From: Streptococcus sp. 2342
GTDB taxonomy: Bacteria > Bacillota > Bacilli > Lactobacillales > Streptococcaceae
Reading direction: 5' to 3'
NCBI RefSeq assembly: GCF_013276795.1
Contig: NZ_VMLR01000003.1
Location: 310,001-374,000, forward strand
DNA: 64,000 nucleotides
Part shown: positions 26,259 to 35,765 of the stretch, one piece after another
Numbering within the stretch: the stretch's first letter is position 1
Layout: the number at the start of each line of letters is the position of its first letter
Position numbers and translations under genes: made by a program
The notes under the pieces: model-generated
What the model was told of the DNA's origin: nothing
What the model saw: only the letters and a program-made list of their open reading frames with translations
The model's database searches: none

Positions 26259-27104
26259 ATGTATCTTATTGAAATTTTAAAATCTATCTTCTTCGGGATT
26301 GTTGAAGGAATTACGGAATGGTTGCCGATTTCGAGTACAGGTCACTTGATTTTAGCAGAGGAGTTTATCCAATACCAAAATCAAAATGAAGCCTTTATGT
26401 CCATGTTTAATGTCGTGATTCAGCTTGGTGCTATTTTAGCGGTTATGGTCATTTACTTTAACAAGCTCAATCCTTTCAAATCGACTAAGGATAAGCAGGA
26501 AGTTCGTAAGACTTGGAGACTGTGGTTGAAGGTCTTGGTTGCCACTTTGCCTTTACTTGCCGTCTTTAAATTTGATGATTGGTTTGATACCCACTTCCAT
26601 AACATGGTTTCTGTTGCTCTCATGTTGATTATCTACGGGATTGCCTTTATCTATTTGGAAAAGCGCAATAAAGCGCGTGCTATCGAGCCAAGTGTAACAG
26701 AGTTGGACAAGCTTCCTTATACGACAGCCTTCTATATCGGTCTCTTCCAAGTTCTTGCCCTTTTACCAGGAACTAGCCGTTCTGGAGCAACGATTGTCGG
26801 CGGTTTATTGAATGGAACTAGTCGTTCTGTTGTGACAGAATTTACCTTCTATCTTGGAATTCCTGTTATGTTTGGAGCTAGTGCACTAAAGATTTTCAAA
26901 TTTGTAAAAGCAGGACAACTCTTGAGCTTTGGGCAATTATTCTTGCTCTTGGTTGCGATGGGAGTAGCTTTTGCAGTCAGCATGGTGGCTATTCGTTTCT
27001 TGACAAGCTATGTGAAAAAACACGACTTTACCCTTTTTGGTAAATACCGCATCGTACTTGGTAGCATCTTATTGCTTTATAGCTTTGTCCGATTATTTGT
27101 ATAA
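26259..27104 (+). CDS. uppP: Undecaprenyl-diphosphatase
   Basis: 281 residues with about eight membrane helices and both BacA/UppP motifs: [15 protein letters not shown] (residues about 15-29) and PGTSRSGAT (about 171-179). It removes a phosphate from undecaprenyl diphosphate, recycling the lipid carrier for wall polymers, and gives bacitracin tolerance. AAAGGAG precedes the ATG. It is followed by a strong terminator and a BOX element, with dinB converging on it. Confidence 0.97.
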   Translation: MYLIEILKSIFFGIVEGITEWLPISSTGHLILAEEFIQYQNQNEAFMSMFNVVIQLGAILAVMVIYFNKLNPFKSTKDKQEVRKTWRLWLKVLVATLPLLAVFKFDDWFDTHFHNMVSVALMLIIYGIAFIYLEKRNKARAIEPSVTELDKLPYTTAFYIGLFQVLALLPGTSRSGATIVGGLLNGTSRSVVTEFTFYLGIPVMFGASALKIFKFVKAGQLLSFGQLFLLLVAMGVAFAVSMVAIRFLTSYVKKHDFTLFGKYRIVLGSILLLYSFVRLFV

Positions 27105-27106
27105 GA

Positions 27107-27139
27107 AAAAACCTTGAAGGGCCAACTCTTCAAGGTTTT
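27107..27139 (+). terminator. Terminator of uppP
   Basis: AAACCTTGAAG and CTTCAAGGTTTT form a near-perfect stem with a short loop. The symmetric A/T flanks could work for both strands. Confidence 0.9.
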
Positions 27140-27140
27140 A

Positions 27141-27254
27141 TACTCTTAGAAAATCTCTTCAAACCGCGTCAGCTTTATCTGCAACCTCAAAACAGTGTTT
27201 TGAGCAGCCTGCGGCTAGCTTCCTAGTTTGCTCTTTGATTTTCATTGAGCATTA
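27141..27254 (+). repeat. BOX element with part of boxB
   Basis: A boxA start (TACTCTTAGAAAATCTCTTC, GTCAGC), a boxB portion (CAACCTCAAAACAGTGTTTT) and boxC (CTGCGGCTAGCTTCC ... TTTTCATTGAG) are fused. Its right end overlaps the stop codon of dinB (complement of 27252-27254). Confidence 0.85.
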
Positions 27255-28313
27255 AAATCCAGTCATGGTAATCCCCAACAGGCGGACACCTCTTTCTTTC
27301 TCGCTTAACTCTTCATAGAGTTGCAGGGCGATTTGGCTTATCTGACTAGCATCCTGTGTTTTTTGAGCCAGACTTTTTCGTTTAGTGAGAGTTGAAAAGT
27401 CTTCGTAGCGGATTTTCAGAATGACAATTTTTCCAGCTTTTTCTTGTTGACTGAGATTGAGAGCGACTCGTTCTGATAGAAGAGTCAGCTCTTTTTTGAT
27501 GTCTTCCTCGGCACGGAGAATCTTCCCGTAGGTTTTCTCCTTGCCGATTGATTTACGGATGCGATTGGATTTGACTGGGGAATTGTGAATGCCACGAGCC
27601 TTTCGATACAGCTCATAGCCCAGTCTGCCAAAGCGGTCTATTAGGGTCACTTCAGGAACTTCAAGTAGGTCAGCGCCAGTAAAAACACCCATGTGATGAA
27701 GCCGTTCCACCGTCTTTTTTCCTACTCCATGAAACTTGGTTACGTCCATTTGTTTGAGAAAATCCTCAGCCTGATCAGGTAGAATTACTGTCAAACCATG
27801 TGGTTTTTGATAATCGCTCGCCATTTTAGCTAAGAACTTGTTATAAGAAACGCCCGCGGAAGCAGTTAGATGGAGTTCTTGCCAGATATCTTTTTGAATG
27901 AGGCGAGCGATTTTGACCGCTGACTTGATACCGAGTTTATTTTCTGTTACATCCAAATAGGCTTCGTCAATGCTCATGGGTTCAATCAAATCTGTATAGC
28001 GCTTAAAAATCGCTCGAATCTGGAGTCCCACAGACTTGTATTTCTCATAATTTCCTGAGATAAAAACGGCCTGGGGACAACGCTCATAGGCTTCCTTGGA
28101 ACTCATGGCAGAATGGACACCAAAAGCTCGTGCCTCATAGCTACAGGTAGAAACGACTCCCCGCCCACCTGTTTGCCGAGGGTCGCTTCCGATAATGACA
28201 GGTTTTCCTCTGAGTTTAGGATTATCTCTGATTTCTACCGCAGCAAAAAAGGCATCCATGTCAATATGGATGATTTTTCTTGACAAATCATTTAACAAAG
28301 GAAAAATCAACAT
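27252..28313 (-). CDS. dinB: DNA polymerase IV
   Basis: 353 residues. Y-family polymerase with the catalytic start [15 protein letters not shown] (Asp residues at about 17 and 19), the SIDEAYLD motif (second catalytic Asp-Glu), a helix-hairpin-helix thumb [10 protein letters not shown] and the little finger domain. There is no clear C-terminal beta-clamp peptide beyond [11 protein letters not shown]. It copies damaged DNA in the cytosol. The initiator ATG at 28313 gives an extra [10 protein letters not shown] before the conserved core. The stop codon is shared with the end of a BOX element. Confidence 0.95.
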   Translation of the reverse strand: MLIFPLLNDLSRKIIHIDMDAFFAAVEIRDNPKLRGKPVIIGSDPRQTGGRGVVSTCSYEARAFGVHSAMSSKEAYERCPQAVFISGNYEKYKSVGLQIRAIFKRYTDLIEPMSIDEAYLDVTENKLGIKSAVKIARLIQKDIWQELHLTASAGVSYNKFLAKMASDYQKPHGLTVILPDQAEDFLKQMDVTKFHGVGKKTVERLHHMGVFTGADLLEVPEVTLIDRFGRLGYELYRKARGIHNSPVKSNRIRKSIGKEKTYGKILRAEEDIKKELTLLSERVALNLSQQEKAGKIVILKIRYEDFSTLTKRKSLAQKTQDASQISQIALQLYEELSEKERGVRLLGITMTGF

Positions 28314-28465
28314 ACCTATCCTCTTTTTACCGCTTATTCTCTTTTATTATACTCTTTTTTCTGAAAAAAGGAAAAGAGGCTTTATTTTTTTCAAAAATAT
28401 AATACAGTTTGAAATAAAATGTAGACTGTTTTAGAAAAGAAAGTGTAAAAATAGGGAATTTTCAC

Positions 28466-28495
28466 TTGTTGAAATCGGTTACTGTGTGGTATACT
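28466..28495 (+). promoter_or_regulatory. pflB promoter with a catabolite (cre) site
   Basis: TTGAAATCGGTTACT (28469-28483) fits the cre consensus WTGNAANCGNWNNCW at every position. It lies between a possible -35 (TTGTTG, 28466-28471) and the extended -10 TGGTATACT ending at 28495. Binding of CcpA here would block transcription, consistent with known catabolite control of pfl in streptococci. Confidence 0.75.
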
Positions 28496-28550
28496 TGTCT
28501 CATAAATGTAACAGATGGTTGTTACTAGAAAGAAAAAAGAGGACATTAAC

Positions 28551-30875
28551 ATGGTTGTTAAAACAGTTGTTGAAGCACAAGATATTTTTGACAAAGCTTG
28601 GGAAGGCTTCAAAGGCGTAGATTGGAAAGAAAAAGCAAGTGTATCACGCTTTGTACAAGCTAACTACACACCTTACGATGGAGACGAAAGCTTCCTTGCA
28701 GGACCAACAGAACGTTCACTTCACATCAAAAAAATTGTAGAAGAAACGAAGGCTAACTACGAAGAAACTCGTTTCCCAATGGACACTCGTCCAACATCTA
28801 TCGCTGACATTCCAGCAGGATTTATCGACAAAGAAAACGAAGTTATCTTCGGTATCCAAAACGATGAACTCTTCAAATTGAACTTCATGCCAAAAGGTGG
28901 TATCCGTATGGCTGAAACTACTTTGAAAGAAAATGGATACGAACCAGACCCAGCTGTTCACGAAATCTTTACTAAATACGTAACAACAGTTAACGACGGT
29001 ATCTTCCGTGCCTACACTTCAAACATCCGTCGCGCTCGTCACGCTCACACTGTAACTGGTCTTCCAGATGCATACTCACGTGGACGTATCATCGGTGTTT
29101 ACGCACGTCTTGCTCTTTACGGTGCAGACTACTTGATGCAAGAAAAAGTAAACGACTGGAACGCAATCGAAGAAATCGATGAAGAAACAATCCGTCTTCG
29201 TGAAGAAATCAACCTTCAATATCAAGCATTGCAACAAGTTGTTCGCTTGGGTGACCTTTATGGGGTTGATGTTCGCAAACCAGCGATGAACGTTAAAGAA
29301 GCTATCCAATGGGTTAACATCGCCTTCATGTCTGTCTGCCGTGTTATCAACGGTGCTGCTACATCCCTAGGACGTGTGCCAATCGTATTGGACATCTTTG
29401 CGGAACGTGACCTTGCTCGTGGTACATTTACGGAATCAGAAATCCAAGAATTCGTTGATGATTTCGTTATGAAACTTCGTACAGTTAAATTTGCTCGTAC
29501 AAAAGCTTACGACCAATTGTACTCAGGTGACCCAACATTCATCACAACTTCTATGGCTGGTATGGGTAACGACGGTCGTCACCGTGTTACTAAGATGGAC
29601 TACCGTTTCTTGAACACACTTGACAACATCGGTAACTCTCCGGAACCAAACTTGACAGTTCTTTGGACTGATAAATTGCCATACAACTTCCGTCGCTACT
29701 GTATGCACATGAGCCACAAACACTCTTCAATCCAATACGAAGGTGTAACAACAATGGCTAAAGACGGATATGGTGAAATGAGTTGTATCTCATGCTGTGT
29801 GTCTCCACTTGACCCAGAAAATGAAGAACAACGCCACAACATCCAGTACTTCGGTGCGCGTGTAAACGTATTGAAAGCCCTTCTTACTGGTTTGAACGGT
29901 GGTTACGACGATGTTCACAAAGACTACAAAGTATTTGACATCGAACCAATCCGTGACGAAGTTCTTGAATTTGAATCAGTTAAAGCTAACTTTGAAAAAT
30001 CTCTTGACTGGTTGACTGACACTTACGTAGATGCTTTGAATATCATCCACTACATGACTGATAAGTACAACTACGAAGCTGTTCAAATGGCCTTCTTGCC
30101 AACTAAACAACGCGCTAACATGGGATTCGGTATCTGTGGATTTGCCAACACTGTTGACACATTGTCAGCTATCAAATACGCTACAGTTAAACCAATCCGT
30201 GATGAAAATGGCTATATCTACGATTACGAAACAATCGGTGAATACCCACGTTGGGGTGAAGATGACCCACGTTCAAACGAATTGGCAGAATGGTTGATCG
30301 AAGCTTACACAACTCGTCTACGTAGCCACAAACTTTACAAAGACGCTGAAGCTACAGTATCACTTTTGACAATCACATCTAACGTTGCTTACTCTAAACA
30401 AACTGGTAACTCACCAGTCCACAAAGGTGTATACCTCAACGAAGATGGTTCTGTGAACTTGTCTAAACTTGAATTCTTCTCACCAGGTGCTAACCCATCT
30501 AACAAAGCTAAAGGTGGCTGGTTGCAAAACTTGAACTCACTTTCTAGCCTTGACTTTAGTTATGCAGCTGATGGTATCTCATTGACTACTCAAGTTTCAC
30601 CTCGCGCTCTTGGTAAGACTCGTGACGAACAAGTTGATAACTTGGTAACAATCCTTGATGGTTACTTCGAAAACGGTGGACAACACGTTAACTTGAACGT
30701 TATGGACTTGAACGATGTTTACGAAAAGATTATGTCTGGTGAAGATGTTATCGTACGTATCTCTGGATACTGTGTAAACACTAAATACCTCACTCCAGAA
30801 CAAAAAACTGAATTGACACAACGTGTCTTCCACGAAGTTCTTTCAATGGATGATGCCTTGGATGCGTTGAGCTAA
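28551..30875 (+). CDS. pflB: Formate C-acetyltransferase (pyruvate formate-lyase)
   Basis: 774 residues from ATG 28551, behind AAGAGG; an in-frame ATG at 28515 has no ribosome site. The enzyme splits pyruvate and CoA into formate and acetyl-CoA under anaerobic conditions, giving mixed-acid fermentation. The adjacent catalytic cysteines are at 415-416 (ISCCVSP), and the glycyl radical site is Gly739 in VRISGYCVN. Here the residue after GY is Cys rather than the Ala of the E. coli enzyme. It needs an activating enzyme (pflA) not in this window. Codon use is strongly biased, as in highly expressed genes. Confidence 0.97.
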   Translation: MVVKTVVEAQDIFDKAWEGFKGVDWKEKASVSRFVQANYTPYDGDESFLAGPTERSLHIKKIVEETKANYEETRFPMDTRPTSIADIPAGFIDKENEVIFGIQNDELFKLNFMPKGGIRMAETTLKENGYEPDPAVHEIFTKYVTTVNDGIFRAYTSNIRRARHAHTVTGLPDAYSRGRIIGVYARLALYGADYLMQEKVNDWNAIEEIDEETIRLREEINLQYQALQQVVRLGDLYGVDVRKPAMNVKEAIQWVNIAFMSVCRVINGAATSLGRVPIVLDIFAERDLARGTFTESEIQEFVDDFVMKLRTVKFARTKAYDQLYSGDPTFITTSMAGMGNDGRHRVTKMDYRFLNTLDNIGNSPEPNLTVLWTDKLPYNFRRYCMHMSHKHSSIQYEGVTTMAKDGYGEMSCISCCVSPLDPENEEQRHNIQYFGARVNVLKALLTGLNGGYDDVHKDYKVFDIEPIRDEVLEFESVKANFEKSLDWLTDTYVDALNIIHYMTDKYNYEAVQMAFLPTKQRANMGFGICGFANTVDTLSAIKYATVKPIRDENGYIYDYETIGEYPRWGEDDPRSNELAEWLIEAYTTRLRSHKLYKDAEATVSLLTITSNVAYSKQTGNSPVHKGVYLNEDGSVNLSKLEFFSPGANPSNKAKGGWLQNLNSLSSLDFSYAADGISLTTQVSPRALGKTRDEQVDNLVTILDGYFENGGQHVNLNVMDLNDVYEKIMSGEDVIVRISGYCVNTKYLTPEQKTELTQRVFHEVLSMDDALDALS

Positions 30876-30901
30876 TCAAGTTCTTGAATAATGAAATACG
30901 G

Positions 30902-30930
30902 AACCCTCGGTCAGTCGACTGAGGGTTTTG
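30902..30930 (+). terminator. Terminator of pflB
   Basis: AACCCTC and GAGGGTT pair around a 12-base loop that can itself pair, followed by TTT. Confidence 0.9.
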
Positions 30931-31092
30931 TGTTTGGGATAGTGTGAGCAATTCCTTCGGCGCAATATGCAATGTTTTTGGAAAGGAATAGTGGACCGAA
31001 TCTGAAATAGCCCGCTGAAACGACTCAAATAGTGCTAGAAATTGACTGGAATTCTCTAAGCGATTTGTTCAGTTTTTATTTCATTTCATCAT

Positions 31093-31128
31093 AAAAATAA
31101 GACGACTGGCTAATTGACAATCATCTTG
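31093..31128 (-). terminator. Probable terminator of the two-gene minus-strand unit
   Basis: On the minus strand AAGATGA pairs with TCGTCTT (one G-U) and is followed by ATTTTTAT. It lies 11 bases past the gene end. Confidence 0.55.
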
Positions 31129-31138
31129 TTTGATACTG

Positions 31139-31696
31139 TTAATAAAATTCGCGAAGTTTATCTTGATTTTCTTTAAAAAATTTTTCTAACCAATCCATAC
31201 CATAAGCATAACTAAAACCTTCTAAGAGAACAGAGAGGTCAATAGTATCAAATCCCATGTCTTTTAAATATTTAAAGGTATCGAATGGTGAATGAAAGTT
31301 TTTGTATTTAATAATTGCACCAATATCTTTCAAATCCTGCTCCCTGATACTCATCATCTTCATTCCTAACACATACTCAATAGGGACTACTAAAACGGTC
31401 AGATTCTCAAATGAGTACAAGGATTCACATAAACTTAAGGGAGGTTGTTTGTTCATATTTGCAACATGATTGTTGAGCCATAACTCTTCGTGGGTGTTAA
31501 GATTAAACTGTTTTCCTACACGAGCAATAATTTCATTGATTTTCTGATTTTGGTCATAAAAAGCATCAACATCTTGTGTGGCACGTAAACCATGATATTC
31601 TAAGACATAACCACCGACACAGATAATTGTTAAAGTCAGATTTTCCTGAATTAATTCCTTATTTAGGGCTTGGAAGACCGGTTTCATTTTATCCAT
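31139..31696 (-). CDS. DUF6036-like nucleotidyltransferase-fold protein
   Basis: 185 residues. LTIICVGGYVLEYHGLRATQDVDAFY is a polymerase-beta-type nucleotidyltransferase core (GG followed by the D-x-D pair at TQDVDAFY). VPIEYVLGMKMMSIREQDLKDIGAIIK is the helix found in DUF6036/AbiEii-like proteins that carry the same core. It overlaps the upstream 94-residue gene by 8 bases, so the two are made together. Such pairs often behave as toxin-antitoxin or abortive infection cassettes, but no partner of a known type is recognised. Lower GC than pflB suggests an accessory origin. Confidence 0.75.
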   Translation of the reverse strand: MDKMKPVFQALNKELIQENLTLTIICVGGYVLEYHGLRATQDVDAFYDQNQKINEIIARVGKQFNLNTHEELWLNNHVANMNKQPPLSLCESLYSFENLTVLVVPIEYVLGMKMMSIREQDLKDIGAIIKYKNFHSPFDTFKYLKDMGFDTIDLSVLLEGFSYAYGMDWLEKFFKENQDKLREFY

Positions 31697-31973
31697 GCTT
31701 GTATTTCTCCATCAATTTTTGAACATTGGTTAACTTAGCAGGTTTATTTAATGAAATCACATATTTATGAGTTGGAGTATGCTCTTGAAAGGCATACTTC
31801 AAGCTAATTTTTTGAAAATGAGTTAGTTCTTTGGAGTCTAGCAACTTTTCTACATCTTGGTTTGTTAAATAAGAATAGTCTTCAAAAATAACTTTTCGCA
31901 AATAGCGAAACCAATGGCTTGCGTTGAATTGTGATTGTTTGGATGCCTGTATCATATAATCGTACCAATCCAT
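31689..31973 (-). CDS. Unrecognised small protein paired with nucleotidyltransferase
   Basis: 94 residues, helical and Lys/Tyr-rich, without membrane segment: MDWYDYMIQASKQSQFNAS at the start, TNQDVEKLLDSKELTHFQKISLKYAF in the middle and LTNVQKLMEKYKHG at the end. AGGAGGAAG lies before the ATG. It is the first gene of a two-gene unit with the downstream DUF6036-like gene. Homologous pairs are known in streptococci, but I do not recall a tested function. The role as antitoxin or specificity partner is a guess. Confidence 0.7.
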   Translation of the reverse strand: MDWYDYMIQASKQSQFNASHWFRYLRKVIFEDYSYLTNQDVEKLLDSKELTHFQKISLKYAFQEHTPTHKYVISLNKPAKLTNVQKLMEKYKHG

Positions 31974-32346
31974 TGTCTTCCTCCTATGAAATTTAGTTTA
32001 TCTTATTGTAGTTTATATTCAAAAATGTAGTTTTTCTTAATTAGCTCGTATCTATAGGATGATACTGAAAATTATCTTGTTGCTTTAAATCACAATCGAA
32101 AAATTCTGTTTTTCATCTTAGAAAAGAGTGTTTAGAAATGTAAAATGAACCTTTTTTCTTATCCGAAAACCTTACTAAAGTATATAATTTAGGAAGTCAA
32201 TTCTGTATGATAATGTTTGTACTATCGTCGAGTTTTTGCTTGATTGCCTAACGAGATAAATTTTAGAAGAATTTTCGGTGTGATTTGACAAGCTTCTGAC
32301 TGGAAGGATAGTTACACTAGTATTGTTCATTAAAATGAGGAGATAG

Positions 32347-32538
32347 AGAAAATTTGGAATCCATTTGCTTATTATCAATCGTTTTTTTAGCTTATTTGTC
32401 TTAGATTGGTATAGAACTGATTTATGGATTGATCCTCTTGTATCTTATCCCGTTCCTAAATATGTTGGTAGAAAAATGAAGCAGTTGTTACGAGTGTCTG
32501 TATTGGGAAAAATTTTGTCTATACAATTCTTTAAATGA
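32347..32538 (+). pseudogene. Gene fragment of unknown origin
   Basis: An open frame without a start codon runs from after a stop at 32344 to TGA at 32536. Its sequence (LLIINRFFSLFVLDWYRTD, then YPVPKYVGRKMKQLL) is protein-like, but family and function are unknown. Confidence 0.35.
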
Positions 32539-32584
32539 TATGAAGGCTAGGAATGCCAACACACTGACATATTTCGTTTGAATC

Positions 32585-32803
32585 TCATCCAATCCCTATA
32601 CTTGTATTTGTAGAAATGCTATCAGTAATACATTCGCGAATACTATGATTTACAACAGTGTGGTCGTACATCTTTGTAAGTTTATTATACAACAACCATT
32701 TACAGGTGTAAAGTTGAGCAGTGTCTTTAGTAAATTTAGGGACTTGTTTTGTCACAGTTTTGATACCTGTATTCGTTGTTTCATGAGCATTTAACGTTCC
32801 TCT
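32585..32803 (-). pseudogene. Gene fragment of unknown origin, minus strand
   Basis: An open minus-strand frame without a start codon contains NTGIKTVTKQVPKFTKDTAQ and ends ISTNTSIGIG. Further minus-strand sequence upstream (near 32900) also reads as protein in another frame, suggesting a frameshifted relic. Confidence 0.35.
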
Positions 32804-33051
32804 TCATGTAGGCATTTCAACAATTAGAATGATATTTTTCCGAGGATGAACTTATATATTGTGACTTTTTAGAGTTATGATGCCTCTTGATTTGACTACC
32901 GCTATCAATTTCATCCACTTTTACAGTTTCATGCAACATAGCGAGAAGGCGGTTTCCTATATGGAAGTCGTCTTGTTTTCATATTGTCTAAATACGAGAT
33001 ATTTACTACAGGTTATAGTTGATTTAAACAAGTCTATAGATTTCTAATATA

Positions 33052-34275
33052 TTAAGGTGAAATAATATCTTGTAATACATTGCTATGTTCTATGAAAAAA
33101 GCGACGATAGCTAATGCACAAGCTCCTATACTTCCACGATGTTTGTTGTAAGGTAAAATTTCAATTTCTATATTACGAGTAAAGGGAACGAAGTGGAGCT
33201 GATCTTGGATTTTATCCCTGACTTCATGAGTGAAAGGTTGATAATTAAGCAATTGACTGTTGATATAGATTTTATCAGCAGGATTGATGAGGAGAAGATT
33301 TGCAATAGAAGTGGCCAATAAATTGACTCCTTTATCAATTTGTTGGCGTAAAGCGGAGTCGCCTAAGTTGTAAGCTGTTAAAAGGGTATCTAAATGAATG
33401 TCTTTTTCAGTCTTTACAAGGCTTTTTAGTACAGTTAGTTGGGAATTTTTAAATAATAATTGGGCATGTTTGATTAACCAAGCATCCGAAATATATGTTT
33501 GTAAACAACCTTTTTTTCCGCATTCACAATATTGCCCATTCAATTCGACAATGGTGTGTCCAATTTCTCCGATATAAGGATTTTTAGAGGCTCCTATTTT
33601 TTCTTTTGTGAAAAAGGAAGTGTAAATACCTAATCCAGCGTGTAGGAAAATAAAGTTATCGGGGGTATTGTGTGGATTAAAAAGGTATTGTCCTATAGCC
33701 ATACAATCAATATTATTTTTTACAATAAAAGGAAAATTGAAATCTTTAATTACATTTAATAAATTAAAAGATTCCCATATGGGGTTGTTTGTAATGATGC
33801 TTCCGGAGTCTTTGTTATAATGTCCAGGTATTGATAAGCCAAATCCAAGTAATTTTGTCTCCAAAGGGACATACTCTATAGCTGTTTTTATCATATTGGT
33901 AATGGTGGAATTGATTTCTGAAATAGGATAATCTTCATTCAAAATTTCTGCCTCGAAAAGAGTTTTCCCTTGTAAGTCACATAGACTGAGAAAGATACCT
34001 AAGACATTTATTTCAATACCTCCAACAACATACGGAATATTATCTGTGATAGAAATAGTTTTTCTACGTCTTCCGGATCCGGAAAACTCGCTAAATTCAT
34101 CACCAGTTTCGTATATGAGGGACTGTTCACTTAGCTCTTTTATGATGTTAGTCGTTGTTGCTGGAGTAAGTCCTGTTTCATTAACAATATCTGTACGGGA
34201 TGTTGCTGGATTTCGATATAGAAACTCCAGTATAGTGGCTCTATTTTGTAAAAAGGCTGATTGTTTTGTAATCAT
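33052..34275 (-). CDS. ROK family transcriptional regulator
   Basis: 407 residues. The N-terminal winged helix (FLYRNPATSRTDIVNETGLTPATTTNIIKEL, about residues 18-48) marks it as a repressor rather than a sugar kinase. The ROK domain follows, with the zinc motif CECGKKGC (about residue 238) and GEIGHTIVELNG. It is divergent from the PTS/glycosidase operon at 34443, so it probably controls that operon in response to a sugar or sugar phosphate. Homologue of pneumococcal SP_0473, from memory. The ribosome site is GGAGG before the ATG at 34275. Confidence 0.92.
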   Translation of the reverse strand: MITKQSAFLQNRATILEFLYRNPATSRTDIVNETGLTPATTTNIIKELSEQSLIYETGDEFSEFSGSGRRRKTISITDNIPYVVGGIEINVLGIFLSLCDLQGKTLFEAEILNEDYPISEINSTITNMIKTAIEYVPLETKLLGFGLSIPGHYNKDSGSIITNNPIWESFNLLNVIKDFNFPFIVKNNIDCMAIGQYLFNPHNTPDNFIFLHAGLGIYTSFFTKEKIGASKNPYIGEIGHTIVELNGQYCECGKKGCLQTYISDAWLIKHAQLLFKNSQLTVLKSLVKTEKDIHLDTLLTAYNLGDSALRQQIDKGVNLLATSIANLLLINPADKIYINSQLLNYQPFTHEVRDKIQDQLHFVPFTRNIEIEILPYNKHRGSIGACALAIVAFFIEHSNVLQDIISP

Positions 34276-34379
34276 TTGTTTCCTCCTTTGGTTTATTTTA
34301 TATTAAACATAAGAAAAAATCAATTAAAATTATTATTCTATACAAAGAAAAAAATATTGTAAAAACAGTAAAAAATATA

Positions 34380-34408
34380 TTGACAACGCTTTCTGTTAGT
34401 GGTATATT
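34380..34408 (+). promoter_or_regulatory. Promoter of the beta-galactoside PTS operon, with cre-like site
   Basis: TTGACA (34380-34385), 17 bases and TGG-TATATT (34403-34408). TTGACAACGCTTTCT (34380-34394) overlaps the -35 and fits the cre consensus with one mismatch, so CcpA repression is likely. Confidence 0.75.
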
Positions 34409-34442
34409 TAATTTATAAAAAATAAAAAAAGGAGTTCCGGTG

Positions 34443-35765
34443 ATGAACAATATTTTAGCGTTTTTAGAAACAAAAGTCGCTCCGTTTGGTGAAAAAGTTG
34501 GCAACCAACGGCATTTGAAAGCTATTCGTGAAGGATTTATGATGGCAATGCCTTTGATTTTAGTCGGCTCTTTATTTCTTATTCTAATCAGTTGGCCTCA
34601 AGAGGCTTTTACAAATTGGCTGAATAGTGTTGGATTGCTAAGTATCTTGACAACTATGAATCAGTCAACAGTAGCGATTATCTCCTTGGTCGCTTGTTTC
34701 GGTATTGCCTACAGGTTGTCGGAAGGATATGGTACAGATGGTCCATCGGCAGGGATCATAGCCTTATCCAGTTTTGTATTGATGGCACCTCGTTTTTCGA
34801 GTATGGTTTATGATAAAAATGGAGAGCAGGTCAAGCAGTTATTTGGCGGCGCAATACCATTTTCTAGCCTGAATGCATCTTCTTTGTTTATGGCGATTAC
34901 CATTGGATTGGTTACAGCAGAGATTTATCGTATGTTTATCCAGCGCGGAATTACGATAAAAATGCCAAGTGGTGTCCCAGATGTAGTAAGTAAATCATTT
35001 TCAGCTCTTTTACCTGGTTTTACTACTTTTGTTTTGTGGGCTTTGGTCTTAAAAGGTCTTGAAGCGGCAGGAGTTGCAGGAGGTCTCAACGGACTCCTAG
35101 GTGCAATTGTTGGAACACCGCTTAAGTTAATTGCAGGAACGCTTCCAGGTATGATTCTATGTGTTATTGTAAACTCATTCTTTTGGTTCTGTGGAGTTAA
35201 TGGGGGACAAGTTTTAAATGCTTTTGTAGACCCAGTTTGGTTACAATTTACTACAGAAAACCAAGAAGCTGTGGCTGCAGGACAAACACTCCAACACATT
35301 ATTACATTACCGTTTAAAGATTTATTTGTATTTATTGGTGGCGGTGGAGCTACTATTGGTCTTGCGATTTGTCTCTTCCTATTTAGTAAGAGTCGTGCTA
35401 ATAAAACATTAGGTAAGCTAGCTATTATACCGTCTATCTTTAATATCAATACAGCTATTCTATTTACGTTTCCAACGGTTTTAAATCCGATTATGCTGAT
35501 TCCGTTTATTGCTACTCCTACAATCAATGCCTTAATTACCTATGTATCAATGGCTGTAGGATTAGTACCTTATACAACAGGTGTAATCCTTCCGTGGACA
35601 ATGCCACCGATCATAGGAGGATTCCTTGCGACAGGGGCTAGTTGGCGAGGAGCTCTATTACAAGTTGTGTTAATTTTGGTTTCTGTGGCAATTTATTATC
35701 CATTCTTCAAAATTGCAGATAAACGCAATCTTGAAAAAGAAAAAGCTACTGTTGGAGGGGAATAA
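34443..35765 (+). CDS. PTS EIIC component, lactose/cellobiose family
   Basis: 440 residues from ATG 34443 behind AAAGGAG. About ten membrane helices and the family pattern (PLILVGSLFLILISWP near the start, FWFCGVNGGQVLNAF, and the late segment TFPTVLNPIMLIPFIATPTINALI). It is a stand-alone EIIC with no EIIB domain attached. The operon also encodes a LacE-type EIICB at 39657, so two permeases share one EIIA (LacF type) and possibly one EIIB. Substrate is a beta-glucoside or beta-galactoside by family. Confidence 0.92.
   Translation: MNNILAFLETKVAPFGEKVGNQRHLKAIREGFMMAMPLILVGSLFLILISWPQEAFTNWLNSVGLLSILTTMNQSTVAIISLVACFGIAYRLSEGYGTDGPSAGIIALSSFVLMAPRFSSMVYDKNGEQVKQLFGGAIPFSSLNASSLFMAITIGLVTAEIYRMFIQRGITIKMPSGVPDVVSKSFSALLPGFTTFVLWALVLKGLEAAGVAGGLNGLLGAIVGTPLKLIAGTLPGMILCVIVNSFFWFCGVNGGQVLNAFVDPVWLQFTTENQEAVAAGQTLQHIITLPFKDLFVFIGGGGATIGLAICLFLFSKSRANKTLGKLAIIPSIFNINTAILFTFPTVLNPIMLIPFIATPTINALITYVSMAVGLVPYTTGVILPWTMPPIIGGFLATGASWRGALLQVVLILVSVAIYYPFFKIADKRNLEKEKATVGGE

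Larger units (their letters stand above)
31974..33051. other. About 1.1 kb of decayed, gene-free sequence
   Basis: No intact gene is supported. Two open but start-less stretches are visible: 32347-32538 on the plus strand (63 residues, containing VLDWYRTDLWIDPLVSYPVP) and 32585-32803 on the minus strand (73 codons, containing TKQVPKFTKDTAQLY). Both look like pieces of lost genes. The parent genes were not recognised. Base composition is AT-rich. Confidence 0.55.
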
